A stretch of 64,000 nt of DNA from Lampris incognitus. Its lineage: Eukaryota > Chordata > Actinopteri > Lampriformes > Lampridae. Positions 57,390 to 64,000 of this stretch are shown here, in pieces (the first letter of the stretch is position 1; every line of letters begins with the position of its first letter). The stretch spans positions 83,541,172 to 83,605,171 of the forward strand of contig NC_079212.1 of assembly GCF_029633865.1 (NCBI RefSeq). The letters are read 5' to 3'. A program made the position numbers and the translations under genes. The notes below the pieces were generated by a model. It worked only from the letters and a program-made list of their open reading frames with translations. It made no database searches and was not told the origin of the DNA.

Positions 57390-58284
57390 GTACAAAACCA
57401 AGCTACACAGGGCAGCTACATGTACAAAACCAAGCTACACAGGGCAGTTTTATGTACAAAACCAAGCTACAGCAGAGAGATACATGTACAAAACCAAACT
57501 ACTCAGGGCAGCTATATGTACAAAACCAAGCTACACAGGGCAGCTATATGTACAAAACCAAGCTACACAGGGCAGCTACGTGTACAAAACCAAGCTACAC
57601 AGGGCAGCTATATGTTCAAAACCAAGCTACACAGGGCAGCTATATGTACAAAACCAAGCTACATAGGGCAGCTGTATGTACAAAACCAAGCTACACAGGG
57701 CAGCTATATGTTCAAAACCAAGCTACACAGGGCAGCTATATGTACAAAACCAAGCTACATAGGGCAGCTGTATGTACAAAACCAAGCTACATAGGGCAGC
57801 TATATGTACAAAACCAAGCTACACAGGGCAGCTATATGTTCAAAACCAAGCTACACAGGGCAGCTATATGTACAAAACCAAGCTACATAGGGCAGCTGTA
57901 TGTACAAAACCAAGCTACATAGGGCAGCTATATGTACAAAACCAAGCTACATAGGGCAGCTATATGTACAAAACCAAGCTACACAGGGCAGCTATATGTA
58001 CAAAACCAAGCTACACAGGGCAGCTATATGTACAAAACCAAGCTACACAGGGCAGCTATATGTACAAAACCAAGCTACATAGGGCAGCTATATGTGCAAA
58101 ACCAAGCTACACAGGGCAGCTATATGTACAAAACTAAGCTACACAGGGCAGCTACATGTACAAAACCAAGCTACACAGGGCACCTATACGTACACAACCA
58201 AGCAAAACAGGGCAGGTATATGTACAAAACCAAGCTACACAGGGCAGCTACATATACAAAACCAAGCTACACAGGGCAGCTATA
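57390..58284 (+). repeat. Homogeneous array end and abrupt boundary
   Basis: From about 57.4 to 58.13 kb the monomers are close to consensus and the diagnostic cassette variants disappear. A TGTTCAAAACC variant recurs at 57615, 57711 and 57839 (96- and 128-bp steps, i.e. 3 and 4 monomers). The last ~150 bp (about 58140-58284) then revert to a cassette that shares the private CAAGCAAAACAGGG variant with about 54932. The array stops in mid-monomer after TATA at 58284. Confidence 0.8.
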
Positions 58285-58285
58285 A

Positions 58286-58549
58286 GACGGGACGCCATTC
58301 TCCGATGTCGGGAATATAAAGGAGGCTTTCCTCGGCAGTTCGCAGGTCATATTTGATGGGTTACCAAACAAAGACACGATCATCAACAGGACCAGAGAAA
58401 TGCCCGGTCCTGTGAGACCTGTAGAGAGGCACAGTACAGACACGCTGAACACGGAAGACTTCAACACCTGCACTGAAAGATGGGAGTGTGGATGTAAACG
58501 ACGTGTAGCAGTGGTTACCGGATATTACGTCAAACAAGGGCGGCACTAA
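58286..58549 (+). other. Short coding-like open frame, identity unknown
   Basis: Immediately after the array an 87-codon frame runs from after the TAA at 58283-58285 to the TAA at 58547-58549. It has no ATG at its start; the first in-frame ATG is at about 58400. A Cys-rich end reads CTERWECGCKRR, and codons around 58370-58480 have a purine-first, pyrimidine-last bias that looks coding-like. A possible splice acceptor (CTTTCCTCGGCAG) ends at 58338. It could be the last exon of an upstream gene, a decayed mobile-element fragment, or chance: an open frame this long is unusual but not rare. I do not recognise the protein. Two minus-strand frames overlap it and look less coding-like. Confidence 0.25.
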
Positions 58550-59150
58550 ATCTTTAAAATTGAATTAATTGTCTTTTGTGCACTAGTAATTTTTATAAAT
58601 TTACACAAATAATACGTGTGTCTTTTTGGCATGCGGAATCTAGACGGGGAGACAAGCAGCAGCAGGAAATATGGAAACAGATAAATGCTCATCATGAGGA
58701 AATGAACTGGCACTCGGGTATGTGTGTTTTGTGTTGTTTCTTAAGCTTTGTAAAGGTGCACGGGGCATCCAAAAGTGCCGACCACTGGTGTAGGCTATAG
58801 TTTTTACCTGTGGGTATCGTGTTTACACCACTTAAAATCTCGGCTGAAATTTTACTGAAATCTGAGAAAGTAATGTGAGCTCTGTTGCAGAGTGGGATTT
58901 GTAGTCCCTTGTGTCTACCACTTGGGAACGAACTTTGGATGGTTAGTCAAGGTCGTATGAAATTAAAGTTCAAATTAAGGACCATCTCTCAACTAATAAA
59001 TTCTGCAAAGTTTCACAAGCACAACCAATCTGATAAGGATGACGACTAAAAGTAAGTATTTAAGTACGAACGCAAATAACCAGTGAACGCAAGTAAAATA
59101 AGCAGTGTCGACATAACTGCAGCTCTGAGCAGCCGCCACCACGTCCTTGT
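58550..59150. other. Unique AT-rich intergenic sequence, no gene seen
   Basis: This stretch is AT-rich around 58550-58630 and 58800-59060. The only open frames are short and unremarkable. One 74-bp stretch (58644-58717) sits between AG and GTATGT and could be read as an exon, but nothing else supports it. No repeats or RNA genes were recognised. Confidence 0.6.
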
Positions 59151-59164
59151 CCAGCAGATGGCAG
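59151..59164 (+). promoter_or_regulatory. Candidate CTCF binding site
   Basis: CCAGCAGATGGCAG matches the published CTCF core consensus CCASYAGRKGGCRS at all 14 positions. It lies about 0.87 kb past the satellite end and about 0.9 kb before the gdf11 TATA box, in + orientation. CTCF acts as an insulator and loop anchor in vertebrates. A role in separating the array from the promoter is inference only. The embedded CAGATG is also an E-box, an alternative reading. Confidence 0.55.
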
Positions 59165-59590
59165 TAGTGAAACATTGGCCACATAATCGCTCCATGCAAC
59201 CCTCAATTTATGGGGGTGCAAATTTTTCCCACTTACAAGTAGCAAAACGTGCAAGGTATAAAAAAACACAAATACTGTAATGAAGACGACATTATTTAAT
59301 GGTTTACTCTTGCAAAGATAGCAAAGCTGTGTAATTCGAAGTGACTTGTATTGTGGAGAGAAAATAGGGAGGAGAAGAAAGAGTGATGGGAAAAGAGACA
59401 AGGTCATGAAAACTGCATTATTGCTAATATAGATAAAGATAACGCAAGCAGTTGTCATCTATTTTAATAATACATCACAGTCCAAAAGCATTCATTGGTA
59501 ATTCGTCATTTTGATTGATACTGCTTAATTTAAGAGGACATTCACCAACGAACAAAGAACAAGCAATTGATAAACACAACGCCATGTGAC
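59165..59590. other. Unique intergenic sequence, no gene seen
   Basis: Moderately AT-rich sequence with only short open frames on either strand and no codon bias that I can see. It contains a TTTATGGG Cdx/Hox-like site near 59208. No repeats were recognised. Confidence 0.5.
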
Positions 59591-59599
59591 TTTCTCCAC

Positions 59600-59900
59600 T
59601 TGTCAGCATCGTCGCCCTGCGGGACAATCCCACGCAGATGTAAAGTTTGGAAAGCTGCGGGGCTCGCGTGACTCGTGGGCTTTATTGGAGGGGTTCTCTC
59701 GCTCGCGGTGTGACCGCACAACAAGTTAACACGACGAGGTGACCGCGAACGCAGCCTGCAGCAACAGACCGCTCGGTGAAAACGCAGCAGAAATCGTGAA
59801 ATAAATGAAATGTGGGAGAAGGAGCGAGCCGTGCCGTGCCGAGTCCATTGTTCGGAGACGCCATCGTGTGCAGCCCGTTTCAGCAGCAGCACAAAACCTC
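59600..59900. promoter_or_regulatory. CpG-richer upstream region, possible distal promoter
   Basis: CpG dinucleotides are clearly denser here than in the flanks (CTCGCGTGACTCG, CTCGCTCGCGGTG, ACCGCGAACGC). A Sox-type site CCATTGTTC lies at 59845-59853. Minus-strand open frames here are likely by-products of the base composition. The region sits about 170-470 bp upstream of the TATA box and probably belongs to the gdf11 5' regulatory region. No functional evidence can be read from sequence alone. Confidence 0.35.
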
Positions 59901-60036
59901 TCGGGCAGCGTCTCCAGCTTCTGTCGTTGCTGCTTTACTGTTTTAAGACTTGCGCTGTACTGATGATTTCTTCTCCCCTTCGCTCCATCCCACTTGACTT
60001 GGTGACAGACCTAAAAGCCTTTTGTTGCAAGCCTAG

Positions 60037-60041
60037 CCAAT
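60037..60041 (+). promoter_or_regulatory. CCAAT box
   Basis: AGCCAATGGAGA contains the NF-Y type core CCAATGG on the + strand. It lies 36 bp upstream of the TATA box, in the right orientation for gdf11. The spacing from the predicted start (about 70 bp) is typical for a CCAAT box. Confidence 0.6.
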
Positions 60042-60072
60042 GGAGACGGATTACGACACCGGGCAGCGGAGA

Positions 60073-60080
60073 TATATAAA
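60073..60080 (+). promoter_or_regulatory. TATA box of the putative gdf11 promoter
   Basis: TATATAAA is followed by an initiator-like TTTTCAGTG at about 60108-60115, predicting transcription start around 60103-60113. Together with the upstream CCAAT box this makes a credible core promoter with a leader of about 330 nt. An alternative is a start nearer the ATG: GGATAAAA at 60356 is TATA-like. A third is an upstream noncoding exon spliced to CCTTCCGCAG at 60347-60356. Confidence 0.5.
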
Positions 60081-60140
60081 CAGCCCTTTTGACCAACATT
60101 TGCACATTTTTCAGTGACACTTCTGCACGTTCACACCTCC

Positions 60141-60361
60141 ATGGACTAAATGGTTGTCTAGTAGGGGACCCTAAACAGTCATTACACGTGAGCAGGATAT
60201 GCTCAAATAAGATAGAGCATTTGATACTTTCAATTAAATTGGTCTACCGAGACGCACTGGAACGCACTTTAAACAGACACCGGTACAGCTCCTGCTCCCA
60301 CAGTAGGGTGGCCGCGTTGGAATAGATGCATATCCCCGACTGCCTACCTTCCGCAGGATAA
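60141..60361 (+). promoter_or_regulatory. Leader with four small upstream ORFs
   Basis: If transcription starts near the TATA box, the leader contains four ATGs, each with an early stop: 60141-60149 (two codons), 60150-60161 (three codons), 60199-60210 (three codons) and 60326-60361 (eleven codons). The first two are directly adjacent. Such minimal upstream ORFs commonly lower translation of the main frame in vertebrate mRNAs. Whether they act here depends on the real start site. Confidence 0.35.
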
Positions 60362-60437
60362 AACTAGTAGCTGGACAACATCAGCTGGAAGCCGAACAAC
60401 AACCAAAAAAGTTCTGTTGCCCGATCATCGAGTCGTC

Positions 60438-60852
60438 ATGTCAAGGTACAACTTTTTGCTGTGCTTGATGGTTCTGATGTCTCTGGGACAGTCGGGCAGC
60501 GACGAGCCTCATCTGCTGCTGCCTCCTGCCAGCGAGATGCCCACGGACCCCGGGCTGTCGCTCATGGACGAAGAAGCAGCTGCTCACGAGTGTTCCGCGT
60601 GCGTGTGGAGGGAGCAGAGCAAAGTCCTGAGACTGGAAACCATCAAATCCCAAATCCTGAGCAAGTTGCGTCTGAAACAGGCGCCCAACATAAGCCGCGA
60701 GGTGGTGAACCAGCTGCTGCCGAAAGCCCCGCCGCTTCAGCAGCTCCTGGACCACCACGATTTCCAAGGAGACGCGTCATCCCAGGATGAGTTTATGGAG
60801 GAGGACGAATATCACGCCACCACAGAGTCCGTTATCACGATGGCCTCCGAGC
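60438..60852 (+). CDS. gdf11: Growth/differentiation factor 11-type precursor, exon 1 (partial)
   Basis: Exon 1 encodes 138 codons plus one base of a TGF-beta superfamily precursor. Residues 4-20 form a hydrophobic signal peptide, probably cleaved near residue 21. The latency prodomain follows: a CxxCVW motif (52-57), the amphipathic inhibitory helix around [16 protein letters not shown] (64-79), an N-glycosylation site NIS (84-86), the [13 protein letters not shown] segment (93-105), HDFQGD (107-112) at the expected tolloid-protease cleavage region (G111/D112), and an acidic [10 protein letters not shown] stretch (121-130). CVW, HDFQGD and [10 protein letters not shown] favour GDF11 over myostatin, its close paralogue. 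The mature ligand is secreted and acts through activin type II receptors and SMAD2/3 in axial patterning. ATG 60438 is the first in-frame ATG I found, with G at -3. The exon ends in phase 1, as in myostatin. Exons 2 and 3 are outside the window. Confidence 0.87.
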
Positions 60853-60858
60853 GTGAGT
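60853..60858 (+). other. gdf11: Splice donor of exon 1
   Basis: GTGAGT directly follows GAGC, matching the extended vertebrate donor consensus. Reading through would meet TAA two codons later (60858-60860), so splicing here is needed to continue the precursor. The protein homology to GDF11 also ends at this point. Confidence 0.85.
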
Positions 60859-61303
60859 AACACAGCTGACAACAACATAACACACCCTGGCAGAGAGTAG
60901 TTGGTCATATTGTTGAGACAGGGGCAGCAACACAAGCTGCAGAGCTGACCTGACACGCTGCACCGTGGTGCTTATAACCCATACAACTAACCCGTGGTAT
61001 TGTTTAGTAGGGCAGATCTTCATGATGACAGTACCAAACCAGATGGTCCAACTCCACCGCTAGCCACGGTTGTTAAAACGGGGGTTATGATGAACTTGAT
61101 AAATCATTTCACAGAAGTGCCTCGTCACTTTAAAGGACATAAATAGTCTTGGTCCTTTACGGCCCGTAGGGCTGAGCGAGCCGCTGTCGCCTTTAACGGC
61201 ACAGTGCTGATGCTGCTGGACTTTGTAAGTAGCAAACTTGTATTTGGTCCTACCAGTAGGGTTACTGCATGGCACGGCAACGCACCGTCTCATGTTCCGG
61301 AGG

Positions 61304-61378
61304 GTTTCAGTAGACTCTTGCAGAGTTTCAGTGGATTCTTGCAGAGTAGATTCTTGCAGCGCTTCAGTAGATTCTTGG
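61304..61378 (+). repeat. Short 21-bp tandem repeat in intron 1
   Basis: Four degenerate units built on TTCAGTAGATTCTTGCAG: 61304-61324, 61325-61345, a shortened unit at 61346-61360, and 61361-61378. The internal deletion and substitutions indicate an old or low-copy minisatellite. Confidence 0.85.
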
Positions 61379-61759
61379 CTGAAGTGAAGTGTAGGCTTGT
61401 GCACTGCGATCTCCAAAACATCATGTCACATGTGAAAGTGTTAGATCCAACCCTGGTGTTGGCACACAGCGCAACTTTCTGCTCAGATGGAGTGTGTATG
61501 ACTTAGGGTGTGACAGACGTTTGAATGTCAAGTGCATCGGTCAATAATGATAATGTAGCATGCGGTTGACAGTTGCATTGCTTTGACTTGATTTTTTTTT
61601 CGTTTGCATAGACCCCGTGTTACATTTGGTCTCCTGTGGTCCCATCATGAGGTCTTGGAATTATTGCCCCAGCAGTTGCCTGCTATATAGTTTACCATAA
61701 GGTCCGGGGACATAAATTACAAATAAACCGCAAGTCCGAGAGACATTTTATAAAACTGC

Positions 61760-62120
61760 TGTTGAACCCTGGCAGCTGTCCCCTATCGGTCTTTTATAGG
61801 AGTCCACCGGATTCCCTGCTGTTCATCGCAGTGAGAAAAAGTGTGTCCAAAAAGCTGCCATTGTTCCCTCGAGCAGCGGCCCCCCTCCACCGCACTTGCC
61901 TTTTAAATGCGAAGTTTATAGGCGCAGCGCGTTTTTTTCTCTGCGCCAGCACAAAGACCGAGAAGCACTCGGGGTCGAGGGGAGTGTGTGACCTTTTCGT
62001 GACGAATCGCGGGGTTCAACAACATTTACACACATAATATATTCTGCACAAGGTGAATGAAAAAGGCCTATAGCCCTCCGAACAATCAGTTTCTGCACTG
62101 TTAGTGAACAAAGATCACTT
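61760..62120. promoter_or_regulatory. CpG-richer intronic stretch with Sox-type sites
   Basis: The base composition is more GC- and CpG-rich than the surrounding intron. Sox-family cores occur at 61858-61866 (CCATTGTTC), 62080-62086 (GAACAAT) and 62107-62113 (AACAAAG). This could be an intronic enhancer. The sites are short and could occur by chance. Confidence 0.2.
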
Positions 62121-62148
62121 CCCCCCGTGTCTGCTCGGCGCTGCAGGC

Positions 62149-62292
62149 GAGGAACATGAGGAACACGAGGAGCACGGGGAACATGAGGAACACGAGGAAC
62201 ATGAGGAACATGAGGAACATGAGGAACACGAGGAGCACGGGGAACATGAGGAACACGAGGAACATGAGGAACACGAGGAACATGAGGAACTT
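62149..62292 (+). repeat. 9-bp minisatellite, 16 units
   Basis: Sixteen units of GAGGAACAY with variants GAGGAGCAC and GGGGAACAT. The unit pattern at 62158-62202 repeats exactly at 62221-62265, so a 63-bp (seven-unit) block was duplicated. One frame reads Glu-Glu-His repeats, but it lies in the intron and has no coding support. Confidence 0.93.
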
Positions 62293-62365
62293 CGGGGTTT
62301 AAGTGCTGTTGAGCAGCGACATGTTGCCCACACTGACACGTTTTGTTAAAGCTGATTTATTTTTC

Positions 62366-62963
62366 TATTCTGGTGGGCTGTATTCTGGTGGGCTGTATTC
62401 TGGTGGGCTGTATTCTGGTGGGCTTTATTCTGGTGGGCTGTATTCTGGTGGGCTTTATTCTGGTGGGCTGTATTCTGGTGGGCTGTATTCTGGTGGGCTT
62501 TATTCTGGTGGACTGTATTCTGGTGGGCTGTATTCTGGTGGGCTGTATTCTGGTGGGCTTTATTCTGGCGGGCTGTATTCTGGTGGGCTTTATTCTGGTG
62601 GGCTGTATTCTGGTGGGCTTTATTCTGGTGGGCTGTATTCTGGTGGGCTGTATTCTGGTGGGCTTTATTCTGGTAGGCTTTATTCTGGTGGGCTGTATTC
62701 TGGTGGGCTTTATTCTGGGGGGTTTATTCCGGTGGGCTTTATTCTGGTGGGCTGTATTCGGGTGGGCTTTATTCTGGTGGGCTGTATTCGGGTGGGCTTT
62801 ATTCTGGTGGGCTGTATTCTGGTGGGCTTTATTCTGGGGGGTTTATTCTGGTGGGCTTTATTCTGGAGGGCTGTATTCTGGTGGGCTTTATTCTGGTGGG
62901 CTGTATTCTGGTGGGCTTTATTCTGGTGGGCTGTATTCTGGTGGGCTGTATTCTGGTGGGCTG
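62366..62963 (+). repeat. 15-bp minisatellite, 40 units
   Basis: Forty units of TATTCTGGTGGGCTK, 38 of 15 bp and two of 14 bp (TATTCTGGGGGGTT). The last base is G in 22 units and T in 18. Units 26-31 alternate strictly, and two CGGG variants sit 30 bp apart. The + (sense) strand is strongly G-rich and C-poor. Open frames of 241 and 269 codons run through it only because 15 is a multiple of 3. Confidence 0.95.
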
Positions 62964-63244
62964 TACTGGGGAACTATGCCTGTGAACACATGGGCTCCAA
63001 TCGGTCACGGCCTCCTAACTTTAACTGAAATCTCGTTGGATCACAGCGTTATAACTGTCAGCCTGCTGCAGCAGCTGAACATGAGGAGGACTGATTCTCC
63101 TTTGCCTTTTTCCTTCTTGCTACACCTTAACAGTTTCAGGTTCCAGTCCTAAAAACACATGAAACTATCAGAAGCTCAAATTTCTGTAAACGTCTGCTTG
63201 ACACCTCAAACCTTTGCGAGCTCTGCAGCTCTTGGCAGGAATGA

Positions 63245-63283
63245 GAGAAGCTGCTGAGAGATGCTGCTGAGAGATGCTGCTGA
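63245..63283 (+). repeat. 13-bp repeat, three units
   Basis: Three units of GAGATGCTGCTGA; the first has AA for AT. Short and unremarkable, within the intron. Confidence 0.8.
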
Positions 63284-63455
63284 CTTCAGGATCCAACGGA
63301 GGGAGTAAAGTCATGATATCCCTGAATCATTCCAGCAGAACTGTTGCATGGCCTTCTGCTTACTAATGACATGCTGTCCACAGGGGGACATTAGATTAGG
63401 TCAGTATGTTAGTGCACCAGGTCCACGTACAAGTCCTGCTGTAGTGAACGCCTAT

Positions 63456-63470
63456 CCCCCCCCCCCCCCC
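63456..63470. repeat. C15 homopolymer
   Basis: Fifteen consecutive C on the + strand. Its length is likely to be unreliable in sequencing and variable between individuals. Confidence 0.9.
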
Positions 63471-63600
63471 AGACTCCAGGTCTCTTCAGCTTCATCTCAG
63501 AAACATATGCATGTTAGATGCATGATGTTGCTACAGTCCATTATTAAATTGCAATTATCCCCCTTTGTAGCATGTTCCACCTTGATTATCCTCTCTCTAC

Positions 63601-63660
63601 CTGTACTGGCCACTGTACTGGCCACTGTACTGGCCACTGTACCGGCCACTGTACTGGCCA
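63601..63660 (+). repeat. 12-bp minisatellite, five units
   Basis: Five units of CTGTACTGGCCA; the fourth has CCGG for CTGG. Open frames crossing it on both strands are by-products of the 12-bp period. Confidence 0.92.
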
Positions 63661-63799
63661 CTGGTGCTGCAGGGTTACTACCCTCTGACTGTGACAGCAG
63701 GAAAGACCTGAAACACACACTCCATGGATCCATCCATGGGTTGCAGACACCAGACAGATGGTGATCACCCTCAAACCCTGTTTTGAGAAGAACCTCACC

Positions 63800-63838
63800 G
63801 CCCCCCCACCCCCACCCCCACACACACAAACACACACC
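63800..63838. repeat. C-rich and CA-rich low-complexity tract
   Basis: A run of C interrupted by single A passes into an ACAC microsatellite. The rest of the sequence to 64000 is unique intron with no feature I can name. Confidence 0.85.
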
Positions 63839-64000
63839 TGCCTCATGCCTGTCAGGGAGTGTAATGACAGGCTATGCATGCTGTATTTTATCGTGGCACA
63901 GCATTGTGTTGTTGGTCCGGTCTCCTCGTCCCTCTTCACGTTGGTTGCCTGGTCCATGTACCTCGGTTTTCACATCTCTGCTTCTCCTTACTTCTTGTGT

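Larger units (their letters stand above)
4279..58284 (+). repeat. 32-bp satellite array, right arm (forward orientation)
   Basis: About 54 kb, or roughly 1,690 tandem monomers. A consensus copy is 57981-58012, with core TGTACAAAACCAAGCT. Some variant monomers are 1-3 bases longer or shorter (caaacc for caaaacc, ggtaacaaaacc, cagctagtatatg), so the register drifts. Marker variants recur together as cassettes: GCATCTATATG, then AAATTAAGCTAGAGAGGG, then ACAGAATCAACCTACAG, then TGTAAAAAGCTAAGC. The cassette recurs roughly every 0.5-1.3 kb from 6.5 kb to 56.4 kb. The TAA in TGTAAAAAGC is the main stop that breaks the otherwise open frames. No gene, RNA gene or transposon was seen inside the arm. 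Confidence 0.97.
60853..64000 (+). other. gdf11: Intron 1 of gdf11 (5' part)
   Basis: No frame resembling GDF11 exon 2 (Cys-Cys followed by the arm-domain strands) is visible up to the window end, so the intron is at least 3.1 kb. Apart from the minisatellites listed separately, 60860-61300, 61380-61750, 62970-63240, 63290-63590 and 63670-63790 show no gene or mobile element that I recognise. The direction is set by the exon. Confidence 0.75.

Noticed and set aside
1..58284. Dozens of long open frames encoding MYKTK-type repeat proteins
   Set aside because: They follow from the stop-free 32-bp monomer read in any frame, start and stop at chance variants, and often use non-ATG starts. No promoter, splice or codon signal supports them.
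1..58284. CRISPR-like direct repeats of 32 bp
   Set aside because: The copies are contiguous with no unique spacers, and the locus is vertebrate.
4279..58284. V(D)J recombination-signal likeness (CACAGGG or CACAGTG, 11 bp, ACAAAACCA)
   Set aside because: The heptamer is usually wrong at an important position, the spacer is 11 and not 12 or 23, and the nonamer has two mismatches; no receptor gene segments are present.
1..58284. Centromeric or telomeric satellite
   Set aside because: No CENP-B-like box and no TTAGGG tracts were seen, and a gene lies 2 kb away. A pericentromeric or subtelomeric position cannot be judged from this window.
4279..58284. Repeated TATAAAA boxes in GTGTATAAAACC monomers as promoters
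   Set aside because: These are one-base variants of the monomer that recur with the cassette; there is no initiator, CpG or gene context.
58993..59458. Minus-strand hydrophobic open frames
   Set aside because: AT-rich, Leu/Phe-rich translation typical of noncoding sequence read against A-rich strands; no homology recognised.
59542..59892. 116-codon minus-strand frame in the CpG-rich upstream region
   Set aside because: GC-rich composition explains its length; there is no recognisable domain and it overlaps the likely promoter region.
60441..60790. Open frames on the minus strand and in another + frame across the gdf11 exon
   Set aside because: They are shadows of a GC-rich coding exon; only the frame starting at 60438 shows family homology.
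60438..60852. Myostatin (mstn) as the identity of the exon
   Set aside because: CVWREQS, HDFQGD and [10 protein letters not shown] fit GDF11 better than the myostatin equivalents. A full-length alignment with exons 2 and 3 would settle it.
62303..63152. 241- and 269-codon frames across the 15-bp minisatellite
   Set aside because: A 15-bp period keeps any stop-free frame open; the region lies in the intron and the peptides are pure repeat.
60860..64000. GDF11 exon 2
   Set aside because: I looked in all + frames for the CC-start arm-domain pattern and found none, so exon 2 must lie beyond the window.

Overview
The window looks like chromosomal DNA from a vertebrate, most likely a ray-finned fish. 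The only recognisable gene is the first coding exon of a GDF11-type TGF-beta ligand precursor (60438-60852, + strand). It has a canonical splice donor and more than 3.1 kb of intron 1, and it is preceded by unique sequence with a CCAAT box, a TATA box and a CTCF-type motif. There is no bacterial operon structure, rRNA, tRNA, CRISPR array or recognisable transposon.

Layout. Positions 1 to about 58284 are one enormous tandem array of a 32-bp monomer, roughly 1,800 copies. It runs in one orientation from 1 to 4278 and in the opposite orientation from 4279 to 58284. The switch is a perfect 126-bp palindrome (4216-4341) centred between 4278 and 4279. The left part is built from blocks of 34 and 21/22 monomers that pair into a 1,760-bp higher-order repeat. 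The first ~1.1 kb right of the switch is an inverted copy of that higher-order repeat. Beyond about 5.4-5.55 kb a different set of variant monomers takes over, and it has been amplified by large nested tandem duplications with offsets of about 3720, 2022, 3621, 1890, 6567/2851/1346, 3975 and 3589 bp. Several of these copies look nearly identical by eye. The array ends abruptly in mid-monomer at 58284.

Positions 58285-60437 are unique sequence: a short coding-like frame of unknown identity (58286-58549), AT-rich sequence, a CTCF-consensus match (59151-59164), a CpG-richer stretch, CCAAT and TATA boxes (60037, 60073) and a leader with four small upstream ORFs. The gdf11 exon encodes a signal peptide and the N-terminal part of the latency prodomain. 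The mature growth factor lies in later exons outside the window.

Intron 1 holds several independent minisatellites: about 21 bp at 61304, 9 bp at 62149, 15 bp x 40 at 62366, 13 bp at 63245 and 12 bp at 63601. It also holds a C15 tract and a C/CA-rich tract.

The array strand with the long open frames is very unlikely to be coding. Because 32 is not a multiple of 3, all three frames read the same cyclic 32-residue peptide. More notable are the orientation switch, the layered duplications, the dense UGUACAUA (Pumilio-type) sites on one strand, and the position of a >58-kb array about 2.1 kb from the start codon of a developmental signalling gene.
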